A stretch of DNA of 8,526 nt from CBDCME01 sp965218865 (GCA_965218865.1 CBDCME010000056.1:1-8526); one strand, 5' to 3'; shown: positions 1 to 7,862, numbered from the stretch's first letter. Notes: generated by a model not told the origin, from the letters alone. Numbers and translations are program-made.

Positions 1-460
1 GACCTACATTTTACACCGGCAAACCGACGTGGTTGCTGTCTTCGTGCGGTTCGGCGATGCCAGAGTCCGTTCATGATGCAGTGGACGGCTCCTTCCACCG
101 GCATCGCGATGTGCCAAAGTGCGGTTGCTATTTCGATACCCCCACTTCCGGTTGTGGCTACATACTGCCGGTTCGGGTCCCAGCCAACGACGGCGGCAGT
201 ACCTTCAGCACCGGAAATTAGAGACCGAAAATCAGCTTTCTGGTCGGCCGCGACAGCTCGGCATCCGGCAACGGACCAGCGTTTCCGGTGATGGAGTTGG
301 CAAATTGTGCGAAGGGTTACGCCTGGCGGACGGGTGCGTGGCGTGGCGTCGATCGGCGGGCAAGCCTCACGAGAGGAATCGGCGGGGGCTTAACGGCGGT
401 GGTTCGGGGCGTTTGGTTTAGGGGGATTTGACGGCGCCAGGGTGGTTGTCGGGTGTGGCG
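1..460. other. Unassigned region left of the repeat
   Basis: No gene can be assigned here. The minus strand has one frame free of stops from about 389 to the window edge (about 129 codons, closed upstream by a TAA whose complement lies at 390-392). It includes a protein-like stretch reading GWDPNRQYVATTGSGG, but its first ATG lies only near position 105 and no ribosome binding site is evident. A plus-strand frame of about 100 codons (119-421) overlaps it and is no more convincing. The minus frame could be the downstream part of a gene or a decayed fragment running out of the window. I recognise no family. Confidence 0.25.
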
Positions 461-569
461 CTAGTGCATCGACCCAAACGGAGGCGACAGCCGAAGTTTG
501 GAAAGTTGATGCATCGACAAAGGCCTGGTGCACGGGGGCGTGAACGAAGTGAATGCGCCGGTGCACTAG
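461..569. repeat. 109-bp CTAG-bounded structured repeat, copy 1
   Basis: This unit matches 6864-6972 at 108 of 109 bases. It begins CTAGTGCA and ends TGCACTAG, an 8-bp perfect terminal inverted repeat. Inside are two consecutive hairpins. The first pairs 465-473 with 505-513 and 474-479 with 496-501 (15 pairs including one G-T, with an AAA bulge at 502-504), and has a small GGC/GCC hairpin in its loop. The second pairs 526-533 with 561-568, with one G-T. If TA within CTAG is the duplicated target, the element proper is GTGCA...TGCAC, resembling a non-autonomous IS630-type element. A REP-like palindromic unit is the alternative. It lies 55 bp beyond the mutS stop codon. Confidence 0.85.
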
Positions 570-624
570 CTGGGCCTGAATCTGGCCAGCCACGAACTCG
601 GCGAAATCGGGTCCTCCCCGCCTC

Positions 625-3354
625 CTAATCGCCGCGAAGTTTTTTCAGCCGATACAGAATTTCCAGCGCCGCGCGGGGGCTCAATTCGTCGGGGTTGACG
701 TCGTCGAGCGCTTCTTCCCACGGACTTGGCCCCGGACTTGGCCCCTCGCTTTCCGGTTTGGGGCTGGCGCTGAAGAGGGGCAGATCGTCGGCGAGGTGCG
801 ATAGTGCCCCCCCTTGGCGGCCTTTCTCCAACGTGGCCAGGACTTTTTCGGCCCGGGCGACGACGGCTTTCGGCAGTCCGGCCAAACGGGCGACGTGGAT
901 ACCGTAGGAACGGTCGGCGGTACCCGGCCCGATGGCGTACTGAAAGATCACCTCGTCGCGCCATTCCTTTACCTGCATGCTGTGGCACGAAAGCGCGTCC
1001 AGCTTCGCGGCCAGGGCCGTCAACTCGTGGTAATGAGTCGCGAACAGGGCCCGGCAGCGGTTCACCCCGTGCAAGTGTTCGAGCGTCGCCCAGGCGATCG
1101 AGAGGCCGTCGAAGGTGGCGGTGCCGCGCCCGATCTCGTCGAGGATGACGAGCGCCCGCGCGCCCGCTTGATTGAGAATGGCCGCGGTCTCGACCATCTC
1201 GACCAGGAAGGTCGAGCGCCCGCGGGCGAGGTCGTCCGCCGCTCCGACTCGGCTGAAGAGCCGATCGACGACACCGAGGTGGGCCGTCTCGGCGGGGACG
1301 AAGGACCCCATCTGGGCGAGCACGACGATCAACGCGTTCTGCCGTAGGAAGGTACTTTTGCCCGCCATGTTGGGACCCGTGACCAGCCAGATCCGGCGCT
1401 CGGGAGCGAGGTCGCAATCGTTGGCGATAAAACCGCTCGCCGCGCCCGCGGCCAGGGCCTCGACCACCGGATGGCGCCCGCCGTGGACATGAAAGGCGGT
1501 GCCCGCGTCGACTTCGGGACGGCAATAGTTTCGTTCCACGGCGAGCTCGGCCAGGGCCGCGGCCCAATCGATTCGGGCCAGGGCCCGGGCGGCCCGGGCG
1601 ATCGCCTCGGAGCGGGCCGCGACCTCGCCCACCAGGTCCTCGAAGAGCTTGATCTCGAGTTTCAAGGCGCGTTCGGCGGCGCTAGCGATCTTGCCCTCGA
1701 GTTCGCCCAGATCGAGGCTCGTGAAGCGGACCGCGCTCGCCAGGGTCTGGCGGTGAATGAAGGGATCGGCGAGTTTGTCGGCGTGGGTCGGGGTGACCTC
1801 GACGAAATACCCGAGCACGTTGTTGTGTTTGATCTTGAGGGTGGCGATTCCGGTTTTCTCCCGGTAGCGCCCCTCGAGCGCCATCACCAGGCGCCGGCTC
1901 TCGTCGCGCAGGAGAACCAACTCGTCGAGACCGGGCGCGTAGCCCTCGGCGATGAAACCGCCGTCGCGGGTGACCGCGGGCAAGTCGGGTTTCAAGGCCC
2001 GCCCGAGCCGCTCGACGAGAACTTCGTGGTCGCCGAGATCCTGGCCGATGGCGATGATTTCCTCGGCCGGCGCGGCGAGGCGTTGACGGCGCAGGGAAAG
2101 GCGCAGGGCCTGGGCCCGCGTCAACCCGTCGCGCACCGCCGCCAGATCGCGCGGTCCGCCACGGCCCAAGGTGAGCCGGGCCAGGGAACGGGCGACGTCG
2201 GGACACTTCCGCAGGTCTTCGCGGAGGTCGGCGCGCAACCGGGTTTCGGTGACGAAGAACGCCACCGCGTCCAAACGGCGGTTGATCGCCGCGGGGTCGG
2301 TGAGGGGGGCGACGAGGCGGCGGCCCAGCAAGCGGGCGCCGGCGCCGGTGAGAGTGCGGTCGACGACGCCCAGCAGGCTCCCCGCGCGTTCGCCGCCAAG
2401 GGTCGCCGACAGCTCGAGGTTGCGCTGGGTGGCGGCGTCGATGGCCAGCGTCGCCCCCGGGGCCAATTGTCGCGGCGACGCCAGTCGGGGCAGGCGGCCC
2501 CTTTGGGTCAGCTCGACATAGGCGACCAGGGCGCCACAGGCGGCGACCTCGGCGCGGCCGAAGGATCCGAAGGCGTCGAGCGTCGAGACGCCGTAGAGTT
2601 CCCGCAAGCGCCGGCGGCCGGCCTCGCTGTCGAAAAGCACCGCCGGCTGGGGCGTCAGCACCGTTTTCCAGGTCGCGAACACTTCGAACAGCTCAGGTTG
2701 CCGCAACAGAGGTTCCGGAACCAGAATTTCGCCTGGTTTGAGACGCGCGAGATCGCTGTTGAGGCGGGCGTACTCGGTCGGGGTGACCCGGAATTCGCCG
2801 GTCGAGACCTCGAGCCAGCCCACCGCAAGGGCGTCGCCGACGCGGGCGACGGCCGCGAGAAAATTGTCGCGGCGGCCGTCGAGCAAGCTGTCCGCCGTCA
2901 ACGTGCCCTGGGTCAAGACCTGATCGACGTCGCGGCGCACCACCGCCTTGGCGCCGCGTTTGCGGGCTTCCTCGGGAGGCTCGATCTGATTGCAGATGGC
3001 GACCTTGAAGCCCTTGCGGGTCAGGCGCGCCAGATAGGCCTCGGCCGCGCGCACCGGAACCCCGCACATGGGCACGTCCTCGCCGTTGTATTTACCGCGC
3101 CGGGTGAGAGCGATGTCGAGGGCCCGGGAGGCCTGCACCGCGTCGTCGAAGAAGAGCTCGTAAAAGTCGCCCATCTGAAAGAACAGGAGACTTCCGCCGT
3201 GGGCCTCCTTGAGTTTCAGATACTGCGCCATAACTGGCGAGGCTCCAGTCTGGGCCCGCTTGTCGGCGGGAGAACGGGTCGGCTCGGTCACCATCGGTCG
3301 GGTCAGCGGCTTCGCGGCGTCGGAGGGGGCGTCGCCGAGGAAAAGTGCCGGCAC
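625..3354 (-). CDS. mutS: DNA mismatch repair ATPase MutS
   Basis: MutS recognises mispaired and looped-out bases and recruits MutL in methyl-independent or methyl-directed repair. The 909-residue product has the whole family architecture. The mismatch-binding motif is GDFYELF (Phe64-Tyr-Glu66, matching E. coli Phe36/Glu38). Connector, lever and clamp regions fill roughly 170-610. The ATPase follows, with Walker A GPNMAGKST at 660-668, Walker B LDE at 738-740, and GRGTATFDG just after. Near the C-terminus, DDLPLF resembles a beta-clamp-binding motif. The frame opens with GTG at 3354 without an evident ribosome binding site. ATG at 3294 (residue 21) or 3231 (residue 42, preceded by GGAG at about 11 nt) is also possible, since homologues often begin only 10-40 residues before MAQYL. 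It is divergent from maeB. No T-rich terminator follows the stop. Confidence 0.97.
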   Translation of the reverse strand: MPALFLGDAPSDAAKPLTRPMVTEPTRSPADKRAQTGASPVMAQYLKLKEAHGGSLLFFQMGDFYELFFDDAVQASRALDIALTRRGKYNGEDVPMCGVPVRAAEAYLARLTRKGFKVAICNQIEPPEEARKRGAKAVVRRDVDQVLTQGTLTADSLLDGRRDNFLAAVARVGDALAVGWLEVSTGEFRVTPTEYARLNSDLARLKPGEILVPEPLLRQPELFEVFATWKTVLTPQPAVLFDSEAGRRRLRELYGVSTLDAFGSFGRAEVAACGALVAYVELTQRGRLPRLASPRQLAPGATLAIDAATQRNLELSATLGGERAGSLLGVVDRTLTGAGARLLGRRLVAPLTDPAAINRRLDAVAFFVTETRLRADLREDLRKCPDVARSLARLTLGRGGPRDLAAVRDGLTRAQALRLSLRRQRLAAPAEEIIAIGQDLGDHEVLVERLGRALKPDLPAVTRDGGFIAEGYAPGLDELVLLRDESRRLVMALEGRYREKTGIATLKIKHNNVLGYFVEVTPTHADKLADPFIHRQTLASAVRFTSLDLGELEGKIASAAERALKLEIKLFEDLVGEVAARSEAIARAARALARIDWAAALAELAVERNYCRPEVDAGTAFHVHGGRHPVVEALAAGAASGFIANDCDLAPERRIWLVTGPNMAGKSTFLRQNALIVVLAQMGSFVPAETAHLGVVDRLFSRVGAADDLARGRSTFLVEMVETAAILNQAGARALVILDEIGRGTATFDGLSIAWATLEHLHGVNRCRALFATHYHELTALAAKLDALSCHSMQVKEWRDEVIFQYAIGPGTADRSYGIHVARLAGLPKAVVARAEKVLATLEKGRQGGALSHLADDLPLFSASPKPESEGPSPGPSPWEEALDDVNPDELSPRAALEILYRLKKLRGD

Positions 3355-3410
3355 GCCAAGTCGTTACGCTAGCATATCACGGCCAAGGCGGCATCTCGGC
3401 AGCAACTTCT

Positions 3411-3439
3411 TTGACCTTGGGAGGTGTAAACCTTACAGT
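3411..3439 (+). promoter_or_regulatory. Putative sigma70-type promoter of maeB
   Basis: TTGACC at 3411-3416 and TACAGT at 3434-3439 are separated by exactly 17 bp, giving 5/6 and 4/6 matches to the housekeeping consensus. A transcript would start near 3446. That leaves about 56 nt ahead of ATG 3502 but only about 14 nt ahead of the alternative ATG 3460, which favours 3502. No comparably good promoter was seen for mutS in the opposite direction. TATGCT about 20 bp upstream of its GTG is the best -10-like hexamer, without a matching -35. Confidence 0.45.
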
Positions 3440-3501
3440 CGGCACGATTTCGGCGGCCCATGGGAGGTGCCGTCGGCGAACAAGCACGCGATTCGAGAAC
3501 C

Positions 3502-5769
3502 ATGGCCAGGAACGACTTGAGCATCACCGAAAAGGAGGCCCTGCGCTTCCACGCCAGGGGGCGGCCGGGAAAGCTGTCGATCGTTCCGACCAAGCCGCTG
3601 ACGAACCAGCGCGACCTGTCCCTGGCCTATTCGCCGGGGGTCGCCGTGCCCTGTCTCGCGATCGCCGACAACCCGGCGCTGGCGTATGACTACACGGCAA
3701 AGGGCAACATGGTCGCGGTGGTCTCCAACGGCACCGCCGTCCTGGGTCTCGGAAACCTCGGCGCCTTGGCGTCAAAACCCGTGATGGAAGGGAAGTCGAT
3801 CCTCTTCAAGCGCTTCGCCGACGTCGACGCCATCGACCTCGAGGTCGACAGCGAGGACGTCGACACCTTCGTCAATTGCATCCGCGCGATCGGCGACAGC
3901 TTCGGGGGGATCAACCTCGAGGACATCAAGGCCCCCGAATGCTTCATCATCGAACAGCGTCTACGCGAAGACCTCGACATTCCGGTTTTTCACGACGACC
4001 AGCACGGGACCGCGATCATCGCCACCGCCGGTCTGATCAACGGTCTCGATCTGACCGGCCGCGATTTCGCCCATGCGCGGGTGGTGGTCTCCGGGGCCGG
4101 GGCCGCGGGGATCGCCTGCCTCGAACTCATCAAGGCCATGGGCCTGCCTCACGACCACGGCATTCTTTGCGACCGCTTGGGCGTTATCTACCAGGGTCGC
4201 GAGAAGGGCATGAACCAGTGGAAGTCGGCCCACGCGATCGACACCGACAAGCGCACCCTGGCCGAGGCGATGGCCGGCGCCGACGTTTTTCTGGGCCTTT
4301 CGGCGAAACAGACGGTCACGCCGAAGATGGTCGAGTCCATGGCCGCGAATCCCATCATTTTCGCGATGGCTAACCCGGATCCCGAAATCACGCCGGAGGA
4401 AATCGAAAACGTGCGCGACGACGCGATCATCGCCACCGGCCGCTCGGATTATCCGAATCAGGTCAACAACGTCTTGGGCTTCCCCTACATCTTCCGGGGG
4501 GCGCTCGACGTCCAGGCGACGACGATCAACGATGAGATGAAGATTGCCGCGGCGGAAGCGATCGCCATGCTCGCTCGGGACGACGTCCCCGACGAAGTCG
4601 CGGCGGCGTATAAGGAAAGCCGTCTCCAGTACGGTAGGACCTACATTATCGCCAAGCCCTTCGACCGGCGCATGATCTCGCGCGTCGCCTCGGCGGTCGC
4701 GCAGGCGGCGATGGACAGCGGCGTCGCCCGCAAACCGATCATCGATATGGACGCCTATCGCAACGAGTTGAGCGCCCGGCTCGATCCTACCGCCTCGAGT
4801 CTGCAGCTGATTTTCGAGCGGGTCCGCGCCAATCCGCGGCGGGTCGTCTTCGCCGAGGGCGAGGAGGAAAAGATCATCCGCGCCGCGGCCCTGTGGCGGG
4901 CCAACGGCCACGGCACGCCAGTCTTGATCGGGAACCCGGAGCGGGTCAAGGAAACCATGGAATCGCTCGGTTTGGGCGCCATCGCGCCGTTGGAGGTTCG
5001 TAACCCTGGCAACAGCGAAGAGACGTCCGCCTATATCGATCTCCTTTATGGGATCCGCCAGCGCCAGGGCTCGCTCTTGCGGGATTGCCAGCGGCTCGTG
5101 ACCCTGGACCGCAACGTCTTCGCCGCCTGTATGGTGGCCGCGGGCGACGCCGACGCGATGATTACAGGTCTGACGCGTAGCTATTGGGCCTCGCTCGAAC
5201 GGGTCTCCTACGTCTTGCGCCCGGCGCCGGGTCAGCGCATGTTCGGCCTAACGCTCATCATCACCCGCGGCAAGACCGTCTTCATCGCCGACAGCGTCAT
5301 TCACCAGCAGCCGCGGCCGGCGGAGCTTGCCGACATCGCGGTTCAGGCCGCCGCCAAGGCCCGCTCGCTGGGGCACGAACCGCGGGTGGCGCTGTTGTCA
5401 TACTCGACCTTCGGCAATCCGGCCGGCGACGCCAAGGCGGAAGGCGTCCGCGCCGCCGTCAAGATCCTCGACGAACGCGAGGTCGACTTCGCCTACGACG
5501 GCGAATTGTCACCGGACGTCGCCCTCGATCCCGAGCTTCTGCGGCTTTATCCGTTCTGTCGCCTACCGGGGCCCGCGAACGTGCTGATCACCCCGGATCT
5601 CCACTCCGCCAACATCGCCTCGAAGTTGGTCCAGAAGATGGGCGGTGGCACCGCAATCGGCCCCCTGGTGATGGGCCTGGAAAAACCCGTCCAAATCCTC
5701 CAGCTCGGGGCCACCGTTTCCGACATTCTCAACCTCTCCGCCTTCGCCGCCGTCGAAGCCGACCGCTGA
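3502..5769 (+). CDS. maeB: NADP-dependent malic enzyme with C-terminal phosphotransacetylase-like domain
   Basis: This enzyme oxidatively decarboxylates malate to pyruvate, reducing NAD(P) and linking the TCA cycle to pyruvate and NADPH supply. From ATG 3502 the product has 755 residues, the usual size of the large bacterial type. The malic domain shows LAYSPGVA with catalytic Tyr43, PVMEGK with Lys98, metal ligands in the EDIKAPE motif (Glu140, Asp141) and FHDDQHGTA (Asp165/166). The nucleotide-binding GAGAAG motif is at 198-203, and ANPDPEI follows. From about 430 a phosphotransacetylase-like domain runs to the end, with VFIADSVIHQQP and ANVLITPDLHSANIASKL typical of it. In MaeB proteins this domain is known as an acetyl-CoA-responsive regulatory module rather than an active transferase. 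An upstream in-frame ATG at 3460 would add 14 residues, but homologues start close to Met 3502. NAD versus NADP preference is not decided by sequence. Confidence 0.95.
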   Translation: MARNDLSITEKEALRFHARGRPGKLSIVPTKPLTNQRDLSLAYSPGVAVPCLAIADNPALAYDYTAKGNMVAVVSNGTAVLGLGNLGALASKPVMEGKSILFKRFADVDAIDLEVDSEDVDTFVNCIRAIGDSFGGINLEDIKAPECFIIEQRLREDLDIPVFHDDQHGTAIIATAGLINGLDLTGRDFAHARVVVSGAGAAGIACLELIKAMGLPHDHGILCDRLGVIYQGREKGMNQWKSAHAIDTDKRTLAEAMAGADVFLGLSAKQTVTPKMVESMAANPIIFAMANPDPEITPEEIENVRDDAIIATGRSDYPNQVNNVLGFPYIFRGALDVQATTINDEMKIAAAEAIAMLARDDVPDEVAAAYKESRLQYGRTYIIAKPFDRRMISRVASAVAQAAMDSGVARKPIIDMDAYRNELSARLDPTASSLQLIFERVRANPRRVVFAEGEEEKIIRAAALWRANGHGTPVLIGNPERVKETMESLGLGAIAPLEVRNPGNSEETSAYIDLLYGIRQRQGSLLRDCQRLVTLDRNVFAACMVAAGDADAMITGLTRSYWASLERVSYVLRPAPGQRMFGLTLIITRGKTVFIADSVIHQQPRPAELADIAVQAAAKARSLGHEPRVALLSYSTFGNPAGDAKAEGVRAAVKILDEREVDFAYDGELSPDVALDPELLRLYPFCRLPGPANVLITPDLHSANIASKLVQKMGGGTAIGPLVMGLEKPVQILQLGATVSDILNLSAFAAVEADR

Positions 5770-5823
5770 GCCGCCATTCCGGAAAAACGCTCGCACCGGC
5801 TCGAAATCCCGGGCCATCAACCA

Positions 5824-5860
5824 GTACGGAAGGAGGTAATGGGTAACGTTAGCTCCGTAC
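5824..5860 (+). promoter_or_regulatory. Inverted repeat enclosing the lipase ribosome binding site and start codon
   Basis: GTACGGA (5824-5830) and TCCGTAC (5854-5860) are a perfect 7-bp inverted repeat. Beyond one mismatch, two more C-G pairs extend the stem. The 23-nt loop holds a strong Shine-Dalgarno sequence AGGAGG (5831-5836), the ATG at 5839 and the palindrome TAACGTTA (5844-5851). Only two bases lie between AGGAGG and ATG, which is tighter than usual. In RNA this fold would present or restrict the start region. A protein operator is the other reading. Confidence 0.4.
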
Positions 5861-6801
5861 CGGGTGTATTCGGGAGTGATCCTGTTGGCGTCCTTGAGTG
5901 TCTTGTGGCGCGAAGACGCGGCAAGCCCGTCGATGGGGCCAAGGTCGGGCTTGTGTTCGAGGGCGGTTCCATGCGCGGCATATATGGCAGCGGCGTCGCC
6001 CACGTATTCAACCAGATCGGTTTGACGGAATCGTTCGACTTACTGATCGGCACCTCTTCGGGTGCCTTGAATGCTATTTATTTTCCAGGCCAAAATCAGG
6101 AGCTCGGGGCGACGATCTATTACGAAAATGCCGTGGACAAACGCTGCCTCAATATTCTTAATTTCCCCGACATCTTGAATGTCCAGTGGCTCATGGACGA
6201 ATGGGTATTGAAGCAAAAACGTTTCAACGATAGGGCCGTTTTCGACGGCTCGCACGATATATTTATTTCCTCCACGAATATTGATTCCGGCAAGACGAGA
6301 TGGTTCCAAAACGATTCCAGGGTTTCGTTTGAGAAAGCCATAATAGCCACAACTTGTACACCCACCGCTTGCAGTCAAACAATAGAAATAGAAGGCGAGT
6401 TTTATAATGATGGATTTATCAATGCATCCCTTCCGATAGACAAGGCGATCGAGGAAGGATGCACGCATATCGTCGTCGTGCCGACCCGAATTTGGGGCCA
6501 CCGAGAGCCCATTCCAAATCCATTCTGGACGTCATACTTCATGTGGATGATAAGAAATTTCGGGAAAGAATATAAGAAAGCCTTTTTCCGGCGTCATGAT
6601 GTTTATAATCGCCAGCTAGAACTAGCCGCGGGGGGTGGTGATCGCTACAAGACCCTCGTCGTCGCCCCGATCTCCTCGAGAGAATTGGTCGGCAGACTGG
6701 AGTCGAACGGCGCCACGATCAAAGCCGCCTGGCAAACGGCCGTGAAGAACACTTTCGATAAGATGTCGGGGCTAAAAGGTCTGATGGACAGCAGGTCATG
6801 A
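5839..6801 (+). CDS. Patatin-like phospholipase / acyl hydrolase
   Basis: This is a predicted serine acyl hydrolase of the patatin family, acting on phospholipids or other acyl esters through a Ser-Asp dyad. The 320-residue product starts its domain at about residue 35 with KVGLVFEGGSMRG, the oxyanion-hole loop (42-47, GGSMRG rather than the common GGGxRG). The nucleophile elbow GTSSG is at 71-75 (Ser73), and the Asp motif is NDGF at 190-193 (Asp191; Phe replaces the usual Gly/Ala). The following PIDKAIEEGCTHIVVV stretch is typical of the YjjU-like branch. No signal peptide is visible, so it is probably cytoplasmic or peripherally membrane-bound. It begins 69 bp after maeB. Base composition is strikingly lower (about 38-42% GC in two sampled 60-base lines, against about 72% in one line of maeB), suggesting horizontal acquisition. 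A later GTG start at 5905 is possible. Confidence 0.88.
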   Translation: MGNVSSVPGVFGSDPVGVLECLVARRRGKPVDGAKVGLVFEGGSMRGIYGSGVAHVFNQIGLTESFDLLIGTSSGALNAIYFPGQNQELGATIYYENAVDKRCLNILNFPDILNVQWLMDEWVLKQKRFNDRAVFDGSHDIFISSTNIDSGKTRWFQNDSRVSFEKAIIATTCTPTACSQTIEIEGEFYNDGFINASLPIDKAIEEGCTHIVVVPTRIWGHREPIPNPFWTSYFMWMIRNFGKEYKKAFFRRHDVYNRQLELAAGGGDRYKTLVVAPISSRELVGRLESNGATIKAAWQTAVKNTFDKMSGLKGLMDSRS

Positions 6802-6863
6802 ATCGCGGTGCGCTGCCCTATATCTACCGCGCAACGCCGATGCCACCCGGGCGGGCGGAGGTT

Positions 6864-6972
6864 CTAGTACATCGACCCAAACGGAGGCGACAGCCGAAGT
6901 TTGGAAAGTTGATGCATCGACAAAGGCCTGGTGCACGGGGGCGTGAACGAAGTGAATGCGCCGGTGCACTAG
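6864..6972. repeat. 109-bp CTAG-bounded structured repeat, copy 2
   Basis: This copy equals 461-569 except for one base (A at 6869 where copy 1 has G at 466), in the same orientation. The change breaks a pair in the first hairpin and one position of the left terminal repeat (CTAGTACA against TGCACTAG). The copy sits between the convergent lipase and hydroxylase genes, so its hairpins could limit read-through both ways. Its right-hand CTAG overlaps the last bases of the hydroxylase gene and provides that gene's TAG stop. Confidence 0.85.
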
Positions 6973-7808
6973 GTTGGGCAGTCGGACGGTTTGTCGGGTG
7001 ATTTTCGTGGCGTCGGTTGAAACGGGTGGATGAGCATCCACCACAGCCCGAGGTGCTTCCGTTCACGGTATTCAGGCAAACCGATCGTCATGCCCGCGTG
7101 CCCCGCCCGCGGTTGATCCGTGTAGGTACGAAAGGCGCGGTCCCACCAAGGGAGAAAGTTACCGAAGTTGCTGTTTGTTTCAGCCACTACCTCGGAATGG
7201 TGCACGCAGTGCATATCGGGGGTTATCACGAGGTACCGCAGCACGCGATTGAGGCCGATGGGCACACGCACGTTGCCGTGGACAAAAATTGCCACGGCCA
7301 TGCCGACCGGTTCGGAGAGGAATACGGCAAAAACGGGGGGACCCAATAAAGCAATGATCCCGAACCCGAAACCGATAGTAAAGATCGCCTCGATCGGGTG
7401 GAAGCGCATTCCGGTCGTGAAATCATAATCTTGATCCGCGTGGTGGATTCGGTGAACCCGCCACAGCACGGGCACGTAGTGCAAGAGAACATGCTGGAGG
7501 TACTTGCCGAGGTCGAGCACGACGAGCGAGATCGCAATGGCAACCCAAGTTGGGGTCGAAAAATTATGAAAAAATCCCCAACCATAGTCGGTTACCCAAA
7601 CGGAAAAACCTATCGCCAGGACTGGGAAAGTTGCGCGCACCAACGCCACGTCGATGAAAAAAAGCGACCAATTGCCGAACCAGCGCAGGCGGAACGGCGC
7701 CGTCAACGTTTTTCTTGGCGCCAGCCATTCCCAAACCGCCACGACGGAAACCGCCGCGAAGAAAATGTAGGCGACGATTTGAACGTATTGTCCGGTATCG
7801 TCCGACAC
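6969..7808 (-). CDS. Membrane fatty acid hydroxylase / sterol desaturase family protein
   Basis: This is a predicted di-iron membrane oxygenase that hydroxylates or desaturates a lipid; the substrate cannot be read from the sequence. The 279-residue product has hydrophobic segments near 7-27, 48-72, 86-104 and 143-176. The histidine clusters of the superfamily are all present: HVLLH at 106-110, HRIHH at 119-123, RFHPIE at 135-140, HGN at 177-179 and HCVHH at 200-204. The catalytic set is therefore complete. The reading begins at GTG 7808 with no clear ribosome binding site, so the exact start is uncertain. The TAG stop is contributed by the terminal CTAG of the repeat, and the last ~15 residues (PRKSPDKPSDCPT) look like an unconserved tail. 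It is convergent with the lipase gene and lies downstream of the PEP-CTERM genes on the same strand. Confidence 0.88.
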   Translation of the reverse strand: MSDDTGQYVQIVAYIFFAAVSVVAVWEWLAPRKTLTAPFRLRWFGNWSLFFIDVALVRATFPVLAIGFSVWVTDYGWGFFHNFSTPTWVAIAISLVVLDLGKYLQHVLLHYVPVLWRVHRIHHADQDYDFTTGMRFHPIEAIFTIGFGFGIIALLGPPVFAVFLSEPVGMAVAIFVHGNVRVPIGLNRVLRYLVITPDMHCVHHSEVVAETNSNFGNFLPWWDRAFRTYTDQPRAGHAGMTIGLPEYRERKHLGLWWMLIHPFQPTPRKSPDKPSDCPT

Positions 7809-7835
7809 GATCAGGCTGTTTTCACGAGACCAGGC

Positions 7836-7862
7836 GCCGACTCAAACAAGAGTGGCTTTTTT
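7836..7862 (+). terminator. Terminator-like hairpin pointing away from any plus-strand gene
   Basis: GCC(G)ACTC at 7836-7843 pairs with GAGTGGC at 7850-7856 around the loop AAACAA, leaving one bulged G, and six T residues follow (7857-7862). This has the form of an intrinsic terminator on the plus strand, yet no plus-strand gene lies between 6801 and here. On the minus strand the hairpin is not followed by T residues, so it would not end PEP-CTERM transcripts. It may be chance or may stop an antisense transcript. Confidence 0.3.

Noticed and set aside
461..569. CRISPR-like or satellite repeat
   Set aside because: There are only two dispersed copies 6.4 kb apart, with no regular spacing or spacers.
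390..593. Small frames through both repeat copies (for example a 67-codon minus-strand frame)
   Set aside because: The repeat is open in several frames on both strands, and its sequence is explained by hairpins. With only one base difference between copies, coding constraint cannot be shown.
1471..3372. A 633-codon plus-strand open frame opposite mutS
   Set aside because: It is a high-GC antisense shadow, since mutS on the other strand has every family motif. The plus frame shows no recognisable domain and has low-complexity Gly/Gln/Arg/Ala composition.
3460..3501. Upstream ATG at 3460 as the maeB start
   Set aside because: It would leave a leader of only about 14 nt from the predicted promoter, has no ribosome binding site, and adds residues not expected from the family.
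3961..4911. A 316-codon minus-strand frame inside maeB
   Set aside because: It is a shadow of the malic enzyme reading frame, with no domain signal; maeB is complete and continuous here.
5184..5846. A 220-codon plus-strand frame overlapping the end of maeB and the lipase start
   Set aside because: It is an Arg/Pro/Gly-rich out-of-frame reading of the phosphotransacetylase-like domain.
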